From: Cylindrotheca closterium
Taxonomy: Eukaryota > Bacillariophyta > Bacillariophyceae > Bacillariales > Bacillariaceae
NCBI GenBank assembly: GCA_933822405.4
Contig: CAKOGP040002202.1
Coordinates: forward strand, 571,765-635,764
Direction of reading: 5' to 3'
DNA: 64,000 nucleotides
The position numbers and the translations under genes are program-made. Of the stretch, positions 10,511 through 21,388 are shown one piece after another. Every line of letters starts with the position of its first letter. Positions within the stretch are counted from its first letter, which is position 1. The notes below the pieces were generated by a model. That model was given only the letters and a program-made list of their open reading frames with translations. It did no database searches and had not been told where the DNA came from.

Positions 10511-12008
10511 TTACCAGGTAAGCTGTAGCATGTCCCGGACTCTGTCAATTCTAATATTGTAGCAGGGATGTGTTCTGGCGACCCGCGTTTGTTCCAGATC
10601 ACCGTATGCTTCTTCTGCGAAATCGCAATGCTGGGCAACTGACAACCCACTTAGATTGTAGCAGGAATGATAAAAATCTCTTGGCTTGCTCGGTTTGTCT
10701 CGCAAGCCACCACGAATATCTACAATAGAGTAGGCTAGCGTGAGAACCTATTTTTGAATTGCGGACACTTGATCGAAATAAAGCTTACCTTGCGCACATA
10801 GCAGAATATACCTTTCCAACATGGGCGCGTCAAACAAGAGGGAAAACCCAAGCGCTTCGTCACCTTGTCGCTCCAGCCAGGGGTCATTGATCTGATCACC
10901 AGGAGCGTAGAATGAACTAGCGATAGCATTGGCTCCACCTTGCCAAAAAGAGTAGCAGCCGTCTACTAGCTTGTTGGCACGTCCCGAGAAGCCACCTTCG
11001 TAGGACATTTGTCTACGTGCGAGCCAGCTGGTGAGAGCAGGAATGTCCAACAGGTCCAGTCTCCGCAGTAGAAACAATGCCGCTACCCCGCAGAAAACAT
11101 ATCCACCATGGGCCTCACAGTTGGCTTCGGCCGAAACGCCACTGCACAAAAAAACACAAGAGTTTGAGTCACATTTGTAGCAGTGCTGAAACAAACTTCA
11201 AGACAACTTACCCTTCAAATGATTGACAGTTCTGGATATACTGGGCTACTTTTTCGTGTCGTAAATGCTCTGTATTCAATTGACAGAGATCGGCGCAACA
11301 CAAAACTGTGTACGAAGCACGAACATCAACTTCTCCATCATGATGCATGCGATATCCACCTTCGTTTGTTTGCAAGCTTAGCATCCATCGATATAGCGGG
11401 ATTCGAATATTCGCCAAAAGCTGTTTCGCTCTTGATGATGACTCCTCTGCTCCCGTTGAATCCGTTGCCAATATACATAGTGACAGAATTGAAGCATAGG
11501 TCGTGGCTGCGTGAGCCATTTGCATTGGCCCTCCACCAAAGCCTCCCAGGACAAAATCCGTAGAGTTATCGATGCCAACATAATATTGTGGGTCTTCCTC
11601 TTTGGTCACAGGTGGATCTTGAATTGACATTGGAGTCCAACACTGCTCAAGAGTTGAAACCATTCGACATCGTGTCTCATCGTCGATCGTTGACAAGCCA
11701 TCCAACAAGTCACATCCGTGCAAGCACCAATAGAGTATCCAAGGTCGCGAAGAATCAAGGGTAACAAATCCAGGCTTCAGAGGTTGTTGCCAAACTTGAG
11801 AAAGGTACTCTATGTGCTTATCCCGTAGCAGCTGCACGCCTGTGCCATCCGATCCGAGCAACCCAGTTTGCCTCAAGTTGTCCAGGTCAGCTTTCCTCAA
11901 TTTCTCCAAATCAACAAAATAAGGAGAAACTTCAGCTTCAGTTTCCACTTGCAAGACGCTTGATTCTGTATCCCGCAGTGGGGCAATTGGTGGGGAACTG
12001 CTTTTCAT
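10511..12008 (-). CDS. FNTB: Protein farnesyltransferase subunit beta
   Basis: Three exons give 452 residues: 12008-11212, 11141-10789 and 10719-10511. The introns are 70 and 69 nt, with gtaag donors and cag/tag acceptors. It forms the catalytic zinc subunit that, with the alpha subunit, attaches farnesyl to C-terminal CaaX cysteines. Prenyltransferase repeats are visible: GGFGGGPMQMAHAATTYA, EGGYRMHHDGEVDVRASYT, CEAHGGYVFCGVAAL and YEGGFSGRANKLVDGCYSFW. The zinc ligands correspond to Asp and Cys in LVDGCYSFW and His in RDFYHSCYNLSGLS. Exon 3 restores the canonical GGLRDKPSKPRDFYH block. Length is close to human FNTB (437). A TACCGGTA site lies about 165 bp upstream. Confidence 0.93.
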
Positions 12009-12171
12009 CGCAATAGCAGATAAAGGAAAGAAAAGGGATATACACTGTATTACTATAGTATTTACAAATCATATCTGTGCAGCTGTGTTTTTGTGTTGAA
12101 AACCATTTGGAACTAAAATATGCCTCATTCAGACGTGTGGACGTACGCACGAGGCAGCATATTTCAGTGTC

Positions 12172-12179
12172 TACCGGTA
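12172..12179. promoter_or_regulatory. TACCGGTA palindrome upstream of FNTB
   Basis: Exact 8-bp palindrome, 164 bp upstream of the FNTB start at 12008. It is one of 14 copies found in this window. Confidence 0.45.
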
Positions 12180-12559
12180 CAGTATCTCACATCTTTCTAT
12201 CATGATATGCCCACAGGTATTTTGTCAGACATGGCAGCGCTATCAACCCAGCTATCCTTGTTGTGGGGTAGGGATAGTTTCTCCAGAGAAAGATACCTTT
12301 TCATGTACAACTACTTCTTGGGAAGAAGTGGCCGGTTTCTAAAGGAATCAAATAGTTCCAATTCTTTGGAGTGAGTGAGTCGACGAATGAGATCTAAAGA
12401 ATGAATATTGCGACCTTCTTATCCCCACGAACAATTTGTTCACCAGGGTTCGAGATAGCAAAGAAATATCCAAGTAATTGCACATTCTTGTCAAGGAACC
12501 ATCGTGTTGCTTCAGTTTGCTCTGTCAGGCAGTTGTTCGTTGGAGTATGGAATGTTCGT

Positions 12560-12641
12560 ACTCGTTGGGGAGTTGCCGAATGGAAGACTACTTTGGTAGC
12601 GCTCGTTGAGGAGGTGCTGAATGGAAGACCACTTTGGTAGC
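12560..12641. repeat. 41-bp tandem duplication
   Basis: Two adjacent copies, each with CTCGTTG[GA]GGAG followed by GAATGGAAGAC[TC]ACTTTGG, at an offset of 41 bp. Confidence 0.6.
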
Positions 12642-13323
12642 GCCCAGAGACAAAGAATACTTCGGAGTATTTGTTGGCGGTAATGTACCTGAACTGTACC
12701 TGTAACCCAGTAGTTGAGGCCCGCAAGCACACATTCTTCATGCAACCTACAGTGCAAAATTGTATTGGACTCTCATCGTACTTCTCTATTGTACGTTCTT
12801 CGCCTTTCGGTTTCCCAAACTGCCGCGACACTCACCTTCTGTGACTCACTGATACTTAGCAGTTCTGGGGCATTAAGTCCTGTGCTTGAAGGTGGATAAT
12901 TTTAAAACGTACAAATTTGCAAATCCGGCAGTCATGTGACAAAAAAGAAGCCGAAAAGCTTCCATCTTCCAAAAGTGACTTCGACACTGTTGCCACTCCA
13001 TCAAGTAGAAGGCATTGAACAGAAAGCACACTAAATTCATTCGCCATGTTGCTGTTCGTCTTCTTTTCAGTTTCGCAAATATTAAATGTTTGACTCGCCA
13101 ACTTAAGTATTTTGCTTGAAGTGTGAATTTGAAAGCGTGGGAATTTGCAAATCCGAAGAAACACAACGTGGCCAGAAAGAAGCGAACATCTTTTTCCGAT
13201 TGACTTTTTGCTCCCACACAAGTAACGCGCTCTATCACTTACTAAAGCAGAAAACAGTGCACAGGCAGAAACGCACTCATAAAATCAAATCCAAACTAAA
13301 CAAAAAGGTACTGATAATACAAC

Positions 13324-13608
13324 ATGGTTTCCAATACTTCAAACAACTCAAGCTGTGAACCTACAGCGAATTCGAACACACGCGATGACTCTCTTATTCA
13401 GTTGATGTTCAGCGGAATGACCACGGCCGCAACAGACTCGTCCTGTTCAATTGCACAGGAACCATTGCGCATGCCTTCAAACAATCAATACTTGATTTGC
13501 ATCCTTGAAGAGGCTGTACAAATTACCGGAAGAGATGAAATGTTCTGTACTACCAATGATGCTGACGATCTCTTCATGATAATGTATGGAGGAGCTCCAA
13601 GCCAGTAA
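13324..13608 (+). CDS. Small hypothetical protein (doubtful)
   Basis: A 94-residue ATG-initiated frame. The N-terminus is Asn/Ser/Thr-rich and the C-terminal half is more protein-like (YLICILEEAVQITGRDEMF...DDLFMIMYGG). There is no homology I recognise and no flanking support beyond the open frame. It could be an exon of a larger unrecognised gene, or spurious. Confidence 0.22.
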   Translation: MVSNTSNNSSCEPTANSNTRDDSLIQLMFSGMTTAATDSSCSIAQEPLRMPSNNQYLICILEEAVQITGRDEMFCTTNDADDLFMIMYGGAPSQ

Positions 13609-13979
13609 CCAGAGTGCAGCATGATCCTTCTTGATGATTCGCAAGAATCTATATACAACATAGATACAACTAAAGAGCACAAGCTTGGTGTACCCATCCT
13701 ATGTGTGCTATAACAACGCTTTCATATGACTTTCTACTTCAATTCTTCCTTGCTTGTTTTATGGCATGTCTTGCGGCATGGTTTCCAGACCAAGATTTAT
13801 CTTTCCGATGAAATAGAGGAGGTATCGATGCAGTTCGACCGTTATGTAAAAGGCGCATTGACCACCCTATTAGCCTTGGTATGTACTCGCCAGCCATGAT
13901 AATAAATTTGGAAACAACAAATCTTGCTTTCACCCCAAAAGAATACTAAATCGCATTCAAATACCGGCGGATTAGTTAG

Positions 13980-15218
13980 TTACATCTTTTGCGAACTAAG
14001 CTGTTGTGCCCTGGGAAGCTTTAGTTCTGTGGTGGAATAGGGGAAGGGCAAGAGTGGGGCAAGCCCACTGGTATCCATTTCTGTGATACTACCACCCTTT
14101 TGATAGCACTTGATGGATGCTTTCATGTGGTTGATACAAGCCTTGGCACTCGCCGCAATAGTCTCGTGCCTTGCCTCCTTCTTTCCCCGCAAACCAAATC
14201 GACGAGTGATCACTCGTGGGAGCCACCATGGAGAATCCGAGAAAGAAGCATGACGACTGTGGGGCATGTAATAGAGATTATCAGGATTATCCACATGCAG
14301 CTCCAGCACCTGTTCCGTTTCCGGATTGGTCACCCATCCTTCAGATAGAACGGATAGGTAAGGGACAGAGGATTGAGATCCCTTTTCAATCAGTTTCTTG
14401 TCCAACGCAAACGCCCAAGGGTCTAACATGGTTACCGAATTGACCCCATCCAAGACTTTTGTCTGGTCTTGCCCCTCTCGTTGCATGGTATATACCATAG
14501 AGGCACCCCCAAAGGAATGCCCAAAGAGAGCAACGCCCTTCTTTGTATCCACCTTTTCCAATACTTGTTTCCACACGTCGGTAGTGGTTTCATAGACACC
14601 ATTGCTAGACATGTCGAGATTCTTTTCGTCTTTCCAACCCCCTAGAAAGAATTCCATGGTCCTGGTGACTTCTCTAGCTCGATGTTCCAAGAAATCCTTT
14701 CGAAAGTTGACCACCTTGTTCCGAGAATACGGTTCTTTGGAGGATGGCGATTTGTACCGAATCTCTTGTCCGTCAGCCGTCTCCGCGAAACACCCACTAC
14801 CATCTTCGTGTTCCAAAGCCACTACTATCATACCCGAAGAAGCCACTTGCTGGCAAATGTCCGTGTACATTTCCAGACAACCCCCAAGTCCGTGAGAAAA
14901 CAGAACGACTGGGAATTCGCCAACGGCGGGCGGTGCATGCACTTGACATGGATGACGCTTCCACGACAAGAATTGAAATAGATTTGGATCCATTCCACTG
15001 TATTCGGCTAGACCTTGAACAGCCCTGGGACGAAAGTACGGCAAAGATTTGTTGCTGGTGCTGTCAGCTGCAGCTGGGTAAAAGACTTGACAGGCGGCCG
15101 AGCTTGGAATTCTTCCTTGTATCACTCCAACATTTTCATATGGTCCAAGGAGGCTTTTCGAAAAGCCAGGATATTGACAAACCCAAAGAAGACGCTGTAT
15201 CAATGAAGTAGCTACCAT
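13980..15218 (-). CDS. PAF-acetylhydrolase-like serine lipase
   Basis: A single exon of 412 residues from ATG 15218. The alpha/beta-hydrolase fold is clear. The oxyanion-side strand is FPVVLFSHGLGG (about 102-113). The nucleophile elbow is GHSFGG with Ser about 235, the acid is Asp about 266 in TMLDPWAF, and the His is about 323 in SRHASFSD. This order and spacing match plasma/type-II platelet-activating-factor acetylhydrolases, which remove short or oxidised sn-2 acyl groups from phospholipids. There is no obvious signal peptide, so a cytosolic enzyme for oxidised phospholipids is plausible. It is divergent from CDC123 across a 335-bp promoter region. Confidence 0.82.
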   Translation of the reverse strand: MVATSLIQRLLWVCQYPGFSKSLLGPYENVGVIQGRIPSSAACQVFYPAAADSTSNKSLPYFRPRAVQGLAEYSGMDPNLFQFLSWKRHPCQVHAPPAVGEFPVVLFSHGLGGCLEMYTDICQQVASSGMIVVALEHEDGSGCFAETADGQEIRYKSPSSKEPYSRNKVVNFRKDFLEHRAREVTRTMEFFLGGWKDEKNLDMSSNGVYETTTDVWKQVLEKVDTKKGVALFGHSFGGASMVYTMQREGQDQTKVLDGVNSVTMLDPWAFALDKKLIEKGSQSSVPYLSVLSEGWVTNPETEQVLELHVDNPDNLYYMPHSRHASFSDSPWWLPRVITRRFGLRGKKEARHETIAASAKACINHMKASIKCYQKGGSITEMDTSGLAPLLPFPYSTTELKLPRAQQLSSQKM

Positions 15219-15553
15219 CTTTTTGGTGGCAATACTATTTTATGTTGCCAATAATGACGCTGATGCGATGACGATGAAAGAAAAATGATACGTGTTTTTT
15301 TCGCTCCACAAGAGCCACACTTCGATTCCTTCGATTCCTTCGGTTCATTAAACGCTGAAGAAGTACGCCGAGTGCATTTTGGGCCCGCCATCATGTTTCA
15401 GCACCACCCGTTTGAGTATGGTACACGTACCGGTATAGTTCCAAAACAATAAATGAGCCACCCAATAATATACTGTAAGTCTCATCATCACAATCACAGA
15501 AACACACATACCCGCCCCTTTCTCGATTGAAAGCAACAAAACCGGCTGAAACC
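15219..15553. promoter_or_regulatory. Shared promoter region with TACCGGTA at 15428-15435
   Basis: This interval separates the divergent start codons of the PAF-AH-like gene (15218, minus) and CDC123 (15554, plus). The palindrome is about 210 bp from the first and 119 bp from the second, within a GTAC-rich stretch. Confidence 0.45.
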
Positions 15554-16925
15554 ATGGCAGAAGATGAACACAACCCTGTTGCGTCAATGATCGACTTTAC
15601 CACCAACACAGAAGCATCTCCTGAGGAGACCGTTCCACCACTCACTGGACCATTTCCATTGCAAACGGAAGTCTTGGCCTGTCAAATGTCCTCGTGGTAT
15701 CCCACCTTTTCCAATTTGCAGCATGAAGAAACTAACGAATCAACATCTTTGACAAAGAAAAAGCGAAAAAATGTCACCATTGCCACCATCATCCTCCAAG
15801 GAGACAGTTTGCCAAATGATTTTCAAGATTATCTGACAAGTGATGGCGTTCGGTTGCCCTTGGGAGCCACCAAGTTGAGTTCCTGTGCACCAAATGAGTC
15901 CAAAGACAATGATGATGATGGGTGGTCGTCGGATGAAAATGACGAGAATAGTGATGGTGATGATAATAACGAAAATGATGAAACCGATGCTCCCAAGCAA
16001 TTTCATTTCCCAGAGCTCAACGAACAAATTACCGCTGCCGTTGAGGATATGGGTGGAGCAATCATTCCCAAGCTCAATTGGTCAACTCCCAAAGATGCTG
16101 GCTGGGTCAATGGAGGCTCTATAAAATGCCAAACGCCTGGAGACGTTTACTTGCTTCTCAAGAGCAGTGACTTTTGTTTGCACGATGTCCTCATGCAATC
16201 CTTGAAGGAATGCAAGGATTATTGTAATGATTCGACGACTGACGAAACGACAACAACAACCCAGCAACTACCACCACTTCAATTATCCTTGCGAAAATGG
16301 TGCACCTTGTACCCAAGCATGGAATTCCGATGCTTTGTTCGACGACATGGTTTATTGGCTATTTCACAGCGAAATCATACCCAACACTATCCGCACTTGA
16401 TGCAAGATTGGCCTCAGATTCAAGATGTCCTGGTGGATTTCTTTTATGACTACGTCAGAAAGCAATTTGCCGATGGTACCATTGAAAACTATGTGGTGGA
16501 TCTGTACTTGGACAAGAAGGATCGGGTAAGCAAGCAGACAGCGACAAATTGAAAATTCGTTGCAATGATTTTATTGCCAATCACGTACACTTACCTTTAC
16601 TTTCCGTTCCATCGTGCACCAGGTGTGGATTTTGGATTTCAATCCATGGTCACAGTCAACAGACTCCTTGCTCTTTGAGTGGTCCGAATTGCTCACTATG
16701 GATGATGAAGAAGTAGATTGTGATGATGATAGTGGTAATGATGAAGAGCTTCGACTCTTGCCCGATTTCCGCATTGTGGAAACGAATCAACAAGTACGAC
16801 AAGATCCTTTGGCATCTTATCGGGCGCCTATTGATACCATAGACTTGGCTTCCATGGTGGGTGGAGATGCCAAGCAATTCGAAGAGTTTATGAAGCAGTG
16901 CCAGAAACCATCGGAAATGCAATAG
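15554..16925 (+). CDS. CDC123: CDC123, eIF2 assembly chaperone (D123 family)
   Basis: Two exons, 15554-16525 and 16623-16925, with a 97-nt phase-0 intron, give 424 residues. I start at ATG 15554 because the frame upstream begins only with TTG. CDC123 is an ATP-grasp-fold protein that helps assemble eIF2 alpha and gamma. Diagnostic blocks are SSWYPTFSN near the N-terminus, FPELNEQI, then GGAIIPKLNWSTPKDAGW, SLRKWCTLYPSMEFRCFVR and VVDLYLDKKDR. Across the splice join comes VWILDFNPW with the metal-binding Asp and Asn. An acidic insertion (about residues 125-145, DDDGWSSDENDENSDGDD) makes it longer than human CDC123 (336). Confidence 0.93.
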
Positions 16926-17073
16926 AATGCCACTATGATACTATGTGTATAGACTGCAAGCATGAACAAGGCCATTTTTTTCAAAGTTGATCCTACATAG
17001 ATTCACAACAGTATTAGAGTACATTTACAGAGTTACTATCAAGGTAGCTTGAGACTATCGCCATGTGGAGTGA

Positions 17074-17654
17074 CTATACTGAAGATTCACCATTCTGGAT
17101 TAGCTGGCGCGTGGTCCAAGCAGAGCGATCAATGGTCGTCTTGCCATAGTTGTAGTATAGTACTGTATCCACAATATCAAACAGAAGACATATGGCAAAT
17201 ACAATGATAGTATACCACATAAGAACAAATCTTGCTTGCTTGTAGGTGTCGTCGCCAGCAGCATCCCAAGTCAACTTTCCACCCTTACCAATCCTGTCGG
17301 TAGTCAAAGATAGAATACCGACCACAATGGTTGGAAGAAGGCCAATCACATGAGGCCAGCCCATGTTCTTGTTCACCCCACGAACACGAACCATCTCGCG
17401 GCCATTTAAAACAAGATGACAATCATACCCACCAAATGGGAGAATGCAAATGGATGTGGCAAGAATGCAAAAGGCGACAGGACGCCAATCATGAGAAAGA
17501 CCAACCAGACTCGAACCCATATCTTCAAGCTCGACTCCAAAAACCATATGGACACGCCATCTTTAAAAGCGTCAACGATACCTTGACATGTGCAGCGTTC
17601 GGGGATTTGGTAGGCCTTCTCGTCATGGGCAAAAGTTGGATTGTATAAGGTCAT
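17074..17654 (-). pseudogene. Frameshifted paralogue of the four-TM protein at 21389
   Basis: Starting at ATG 17654, the product aligns throughout with the intact 199-residue protein encoded at 21389-21988 (MTLYNP[TN]FxHDEKAYQIPER, ESSLKIWVRVWLV, then RVRGVNKNMGWPH). Near 17411-17414 one A is missing relative to the paralogue (ACAAGATG against ACAAAGACG). The N-terminal half therefore ends early, and the C-terminal half continues in another frame. With the base restored to the count, the reading would be 193 residues. The rest is well conserved, so this is either a very young pseudogene or a sequencing/assembly error. Homology also covers about 90 bp upstream of the start. Confidence 0.75.
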
Positions 17655-17998
17655 CTTTCTTGGTAGGCTAAGATGAAATTCTTCTTCGTTTCTGGAAGTG
17701 ACAAAGGGTAATTGTGAGTGCATCAGATTGTGTAACAAATGAAGGTCGGTGATGTTCTGTGGAACATATTTTTTTTAAATCGTGATTGCAAAATAATCCT
17801 TCGCAAGCAGTATATACTATTCACCTCTGGGGGCAATCTCGAAGAGCTCCCCACAAAAATCAACCGCACCCAAGCCCGACCCCCTGTTGGCGTGGTGGGG
17901 CAGGGTCAGAAATTACAGTACTGTACAGTTCTGCACAGTACCAGGTACCGTAGAACGCCAAACTCACCTCGGAATAGACGGCGCGCGAAAAAAATATA
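17655..17998. other. Intergenic segment between two duplicated pieces
   Basis: It contains TAC-rich inverted motifs (CAGTACTGTACAG, GTACCAGGTAC) near 17925-17955. AATAGACGGCGCGC near 17977 also occurs near 20861, upstream of the intact CRAL-TRIO gene. A GGAA microsatellite runs at about 18003-18022. I see no gene. Confidence 0.4.
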
Positions 17999-18480
17999 TT
18001 CCGAAGGAAGGAAGGAAGGAAGGCGAGACTGAAGTCTTGGACATATTTTGGATCTAGCAGTTCAGAAATATTGTAGGCTTTCTTTACCGGGGAACGAATC
18101 AATCTCATTTTGGAGTAGCAACAAACTTCCTAAATCAATTCTGGAGTTTCTTCTACTAATTTTGGCATCCCATGAACGCCCATGCAAGCCTTTTCTCGAT
18201 CAGCGACTGATAGCTTAGTCATTTGATTGGCAATCAAAGAATCCACACATTTGGGATCAGAAGCGTTCGGTGGAATTTGTTTGGAAAAGGCATTGACGAT
18301 CTCCTCGTTATCCGCGAACTTGCAGTTATCCCCATTTCCCTCAAGATGATTCAAAAAGTCTTTGTCGCCAGGTACGGCAGGGACCAACACTTCACTCATA
18401 CCTATCAACGGACTGTGCCGCGGCATTCTTCATTACTAGACTGGAAGTCTTATACAAGAAGATCTTCTGGCACTCGATTA
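17999..18480 (-). pseudogene. Truncated, decayed CRAL-TRIO-DUF6824 gene fragment
   Basis: The open part (18426-18130) encodes a peptide clearly related to the N-terminus of the intact gene at 18928-20380: MSE[EV]LV.AV..DK.F.NH, PPNASDPK, QM.KLSVADREKA and VEETxELI. It stops where the intact gene continues. Degenerate homology without an open frame extends left to about 17999 (the AERLNPKYV region with deletions) and right to about 18480. No CRAL-TRIO lipid-binding part or DUF6824 remains. Confidence 0.8.
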
Positions 18481-18927
18481 CCTGCAGTATAGCGTGTGCT
18501 ACTTCTTCTGTATTCCCATCGTAATATTTGTTGCACAAATGATATAGGTACCACGAGGAACGTAGCAGGCACGAACCGTCATGATGTCCGACAAGAGATG
18601 CCTCATCTGTGAAAATACGATTGCGGTTTGTATGTCGTGCGACAACATCACGCTTGTACAAGAGTGGTGCGGAGGGAGTCATTTCACTTCAGACTGCAGT
18701 CAAAGTTCTGTTCCATCTCTTCTTATACTTATATTCTAAAATAACACTAGGGTATTACAACATATTCAGTGGCTTAAAAGCAGCATGGGAGCCATTGAGT
18801 CAAACAACTCCCCAATGATTGATTGACCCTCAGGAAATCACAGACAACAACGTGCAGGGCGGTTTACATGGGTGAGCGAGGGTGCAGTCTATTTGGCGAG
18901 AGACTCATCGTCGGCCATATGAGGCCA
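18481..18927. other. Intergenic region, 3' of the CRAL-TRIO-DUF6824 gene
   Basis: It holds an antisense open frame (18682-18392, 96 codons) that overlaps the decayed fragment, with no recognised domain. I see no gene I can support. Confidence 0.3.
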
Positions 18928-20380
18928 CTATGCTACCCCGCCCTTACCCCGCAACGTTCGAAAAGCAGCGCTGACTTTCAACACAGCTACTTCATCGTTG
19001 GCTGGGACCCACTTCTTTCCATCTTGCTTCAAAAATAGGCCTCCGTTGCCCCTGATGGCATCAACGATTTCTTTAGCAATTACCTTCTTTAAACCTTTTT
19101 GGGCCTTTTCATACTCCTTGTATCGATCGACGACCACCTTCCGAAGATTCGTGTTACCTGGGTGATTCTGAAAGGGAGTGCCTTTCCCGAGAAGCACATC
19201 TTGGGGAAAGGGAACTCCAATGTTATGTCGAAGGGGATAGTTTAGGCGCTCATGTCTCCGCTCTTGCTCCAGTCGACGACAATATTCCAAATGGTCTATG
19301 CTTTTGCCTTGTTCATTGACTGGGATGCAAGCTGGGTCAATTCCATGTCGCCGTAAATGTTGCAGGCACTCTTGAACGGTGCCATAATGAACTCTGACTC
19401 TCACTTGGACCTGCTTGTTGAAACCCATTGTAATTACCGCAAGTTTTTCCTTCCAAGTGTCATCTGTATAGCACAAGTGAACTGCTGATGCCCGCATGGG
19501 AGTTGCTTGATGCAACTTTGGCAGTTTCCAGTTCAAATCAGCATTGTCCCAGCTTGTTCCTTTCCCATCACCAGCATTCCAGCCGACAGTAACTGCTCCA
19601 CGCCGTTGTACCTCCGCGTTGTCACGAAAAGCAAGCATAGTATTGTAAAACGCTCGCCTGAGCTAAAAAAATTGGTTGAGCTTGATGTGCATGAAAAACG
19701 ACGAATAATCATGAAGAAAGATAATAACAGACCACCGAGCCATTACTTACAATTGTATCAGTTTCGTACACTTTCGGTACTCCTGTCACAAAATTGATAA
19801 TCCTTCCACCGCTATCATATGCATTCAGAAAGCGTCCAGCTCCGCTGTAGACAGCATCCATGTCGTCCATATCCAAATCATCTTGGATAATGTCCATCAC
19901 AAGCTTATCCTGACCAAACAAATCCAACTTCATTTGAAAATGGCGTATGATACGAAGGGCTGCCTCTTGACAGTCAAACTTCTCACATCGAAGGAAGGCG
20001 AGACAGAAGTCTCGACCCCTGACATATTTTGGATTCAACCGTTCAGCGATGTTGTAGGCCTTCTTGTCAGGTAGCATGTCGATCTCGTGTTGCAACTCCA
20101 ACAAACTCTTTTGAATTAATTCTAGGGTTTCTTCTACAAGGTCTGGTATCCCATGAACGTCCATGTATGCCTTTTCTCGATCAGCGACTGATAGCTTAGC
20201 CATTTGAGAGGCAATCAAGGAATCGGCGATCTTAGGATCAGAAGCATTGGGTGGCATTTGTTTGGAAAAGACATTGGCCACCTTGTCGCCATCCGTGACC
20301 TTGTCATTATCTTCATTTTCGTCAAAATGATTCATAAAGTTTTTGTCGGCAGATACAGCAGAGACCAACTCTTCACTCAT
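18928..20380 (-). CDS. CRAL-TRIO (Sec14-like) protein with C-terminal DUF6824, copy 1
   Basis: Exons 20380-19751 and 19662-18928, with an 88-nt phase-0 intron, give 454 residues. The open frame above ATG 20380 starts only with GTG. The N-terminal helices (KIADSLIASQMAKLSVADRE) are shared with the three other copies. The CRAL-TRIO N motif follows (FCLAFLRCEKFDCQEAALRI), then the start of the lipid-binding domain. After the splice come LRRAFYNTMLAF and VHLCYTD...FNKQVQVRVRVHYG. DUF6824 is at the C-terminus: FPQDVLLGKGTPFQNHPGN, then GGLFLKQDGKKW and VSAAFRTLRGKGG. LLGKG replaces the usual LFGRG. Sec14 domains move phosphoinositides or other lipids; the DUF6824 role is unknown. It lacks the second intron of copies 2 and 3. 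Confidence 0.82.
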
Positions 20381-20848
20381 ATCAACGGACTGGGCATTCG
20401 TTTCACTGGAAGTCTGATGCAAGAAGGTCTTTCGGCACACAATTGCTAATTCAGAAAGTGTCTGTTTATTTGATGTATTGTCACAGAATCATTCAGTAGG
20501 TACTACCTGGAACTGTGTAAAAATGCGAAATGAGCTGGACCGTGTATGCGAGTACAGAACACATAAAACAATGCACGAGTCGTGCAGCTGTGTGATAGAC
20601 TACAGAAAAGAACAGTATAATATATTATTAGGTACGAGTATTTTAATATAGCAAGATTCTCTGATTTTGGAGAAATCCAGCCGAATGAATAGGGATGCAA
20701 ACAAAACGCCCGCAGACCTCACGCCAGCAGGATAGCACAGCCCAGGAATCAATCGGAGCGTGCACCCGTTTGCACCCGAGAAAAAAAAGCAAAACAAAAA
20801 ACGGAAGTTGTATTACCACCTACATCAATATTCCAGCAAGCAGCAAGG

Positions 20849-20856
20849 TACCGGTA
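20849..20856. promoter_or_regulatory. TACCGGTA palindrome
   Basis: Exact palindrome, 469 bp upstream of the CRAL-TRIO-DUF6824 start at 20380 and 77 bp upstream of the doubtful ORF at 20933. Confidence 0.4.
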
Positions 20857-20932
20857 TGGATAATAGACGGCGCGCAAAGCAACAGATTGCAGTTAAAGTA
20901 CTCAGTTGTGCAAGAGTGTGCATGCCCCGCCC

Positions 20933-21193
20933 ATGTCGCATCGTTTTAGAACGGCCATTTCTCGCGCTGAAAGGCACGCTGCGGCAGCTGCCCAAATATC
21001 CCTCCGTCAGCTGCAGTTTGACATTGATCATTTTTCTATTGAAGAAATCATGATTCTGTGCAAGAGATCGAAATATGTTGAAGAAAATGGCATACCTCTC
21101 ACTTCCGAGTTGGAAGTTAGAAGTTTTCCCCAGCATCAATATTGGTTTCAAGTCGTATGGCGATCATTGCTTACCCAACCCCAAAATAGTTGA
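20933..21193 (+). CDS. Small hypothetical protein (doubtful)
   Basis: An 86-residue frame from ATG 20933, with an Arg/Ala-rich start and then QISLRQLQFDIDHFSIEEI. No family is recognised. It is the only plus-strand candidate between two minus-strand genes and could be chance. Confidence 0.25.
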   Translation: MSHRFRTAISRAERHAAAAAQISLRQLQFDIDHFSIEEIMILCKRSKYVEENGIPLTSELEVRSFPQHQYWFQVVWRSLLTQPQNS

Positions 21194-21388
21194 TGTTTTG
21201 TTCACATTGGTGGATAACGGTTGAAAGCCTGCGAACCATTGGACGACTCCTTGATCAAACGAGTAAGACGGCATGGACTCAAATAGCTCTACCTACAGTA
21301 AAAGACTTTATTAAAGCAGTTTCAAATTTCTACAGTATCACTTGGGACTGTTGATTACGGTACAGTTTGAAAATCGGTCGCAAAGTGA

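Larger units (their letters stand above)
12009..13979. other. Gene-poor 2-kb region with diverged internal repeats
   Basis: Only short ORFs without recognisable domains are present. A 41-bp unit is repeated at about 12560-12641 (GAATGGAAGAC[TC]ACTTTGGTAGCGC). A diverged direct repeat of about 95 bp occurs at about 12884-12980 and 13115-13212 and shares [GA]AATTTGCAAATCCG. The region may contain decayed coding sequence. Confidence 0.4.
20381..21388. other. Upstream region of the CRAL-TRIO gene and 3' side of the four-TM gene
   Basis: About 1 kb containing a TACCGGTA site (20849-20856), the AATAGACGGCGCGC motif also seen near 17977, and one doubtful plus-strand ORF (20933-21193). No RNA gene was seen. 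Confidence 0.4.

Noticed and set aside
12394..13238. Minus-strand genes at 12.4-13.2 kb
   Set aside because: The frames are short, Cys/Ser/Phe-rich and repeat-derived, with no start, splice or domain support.
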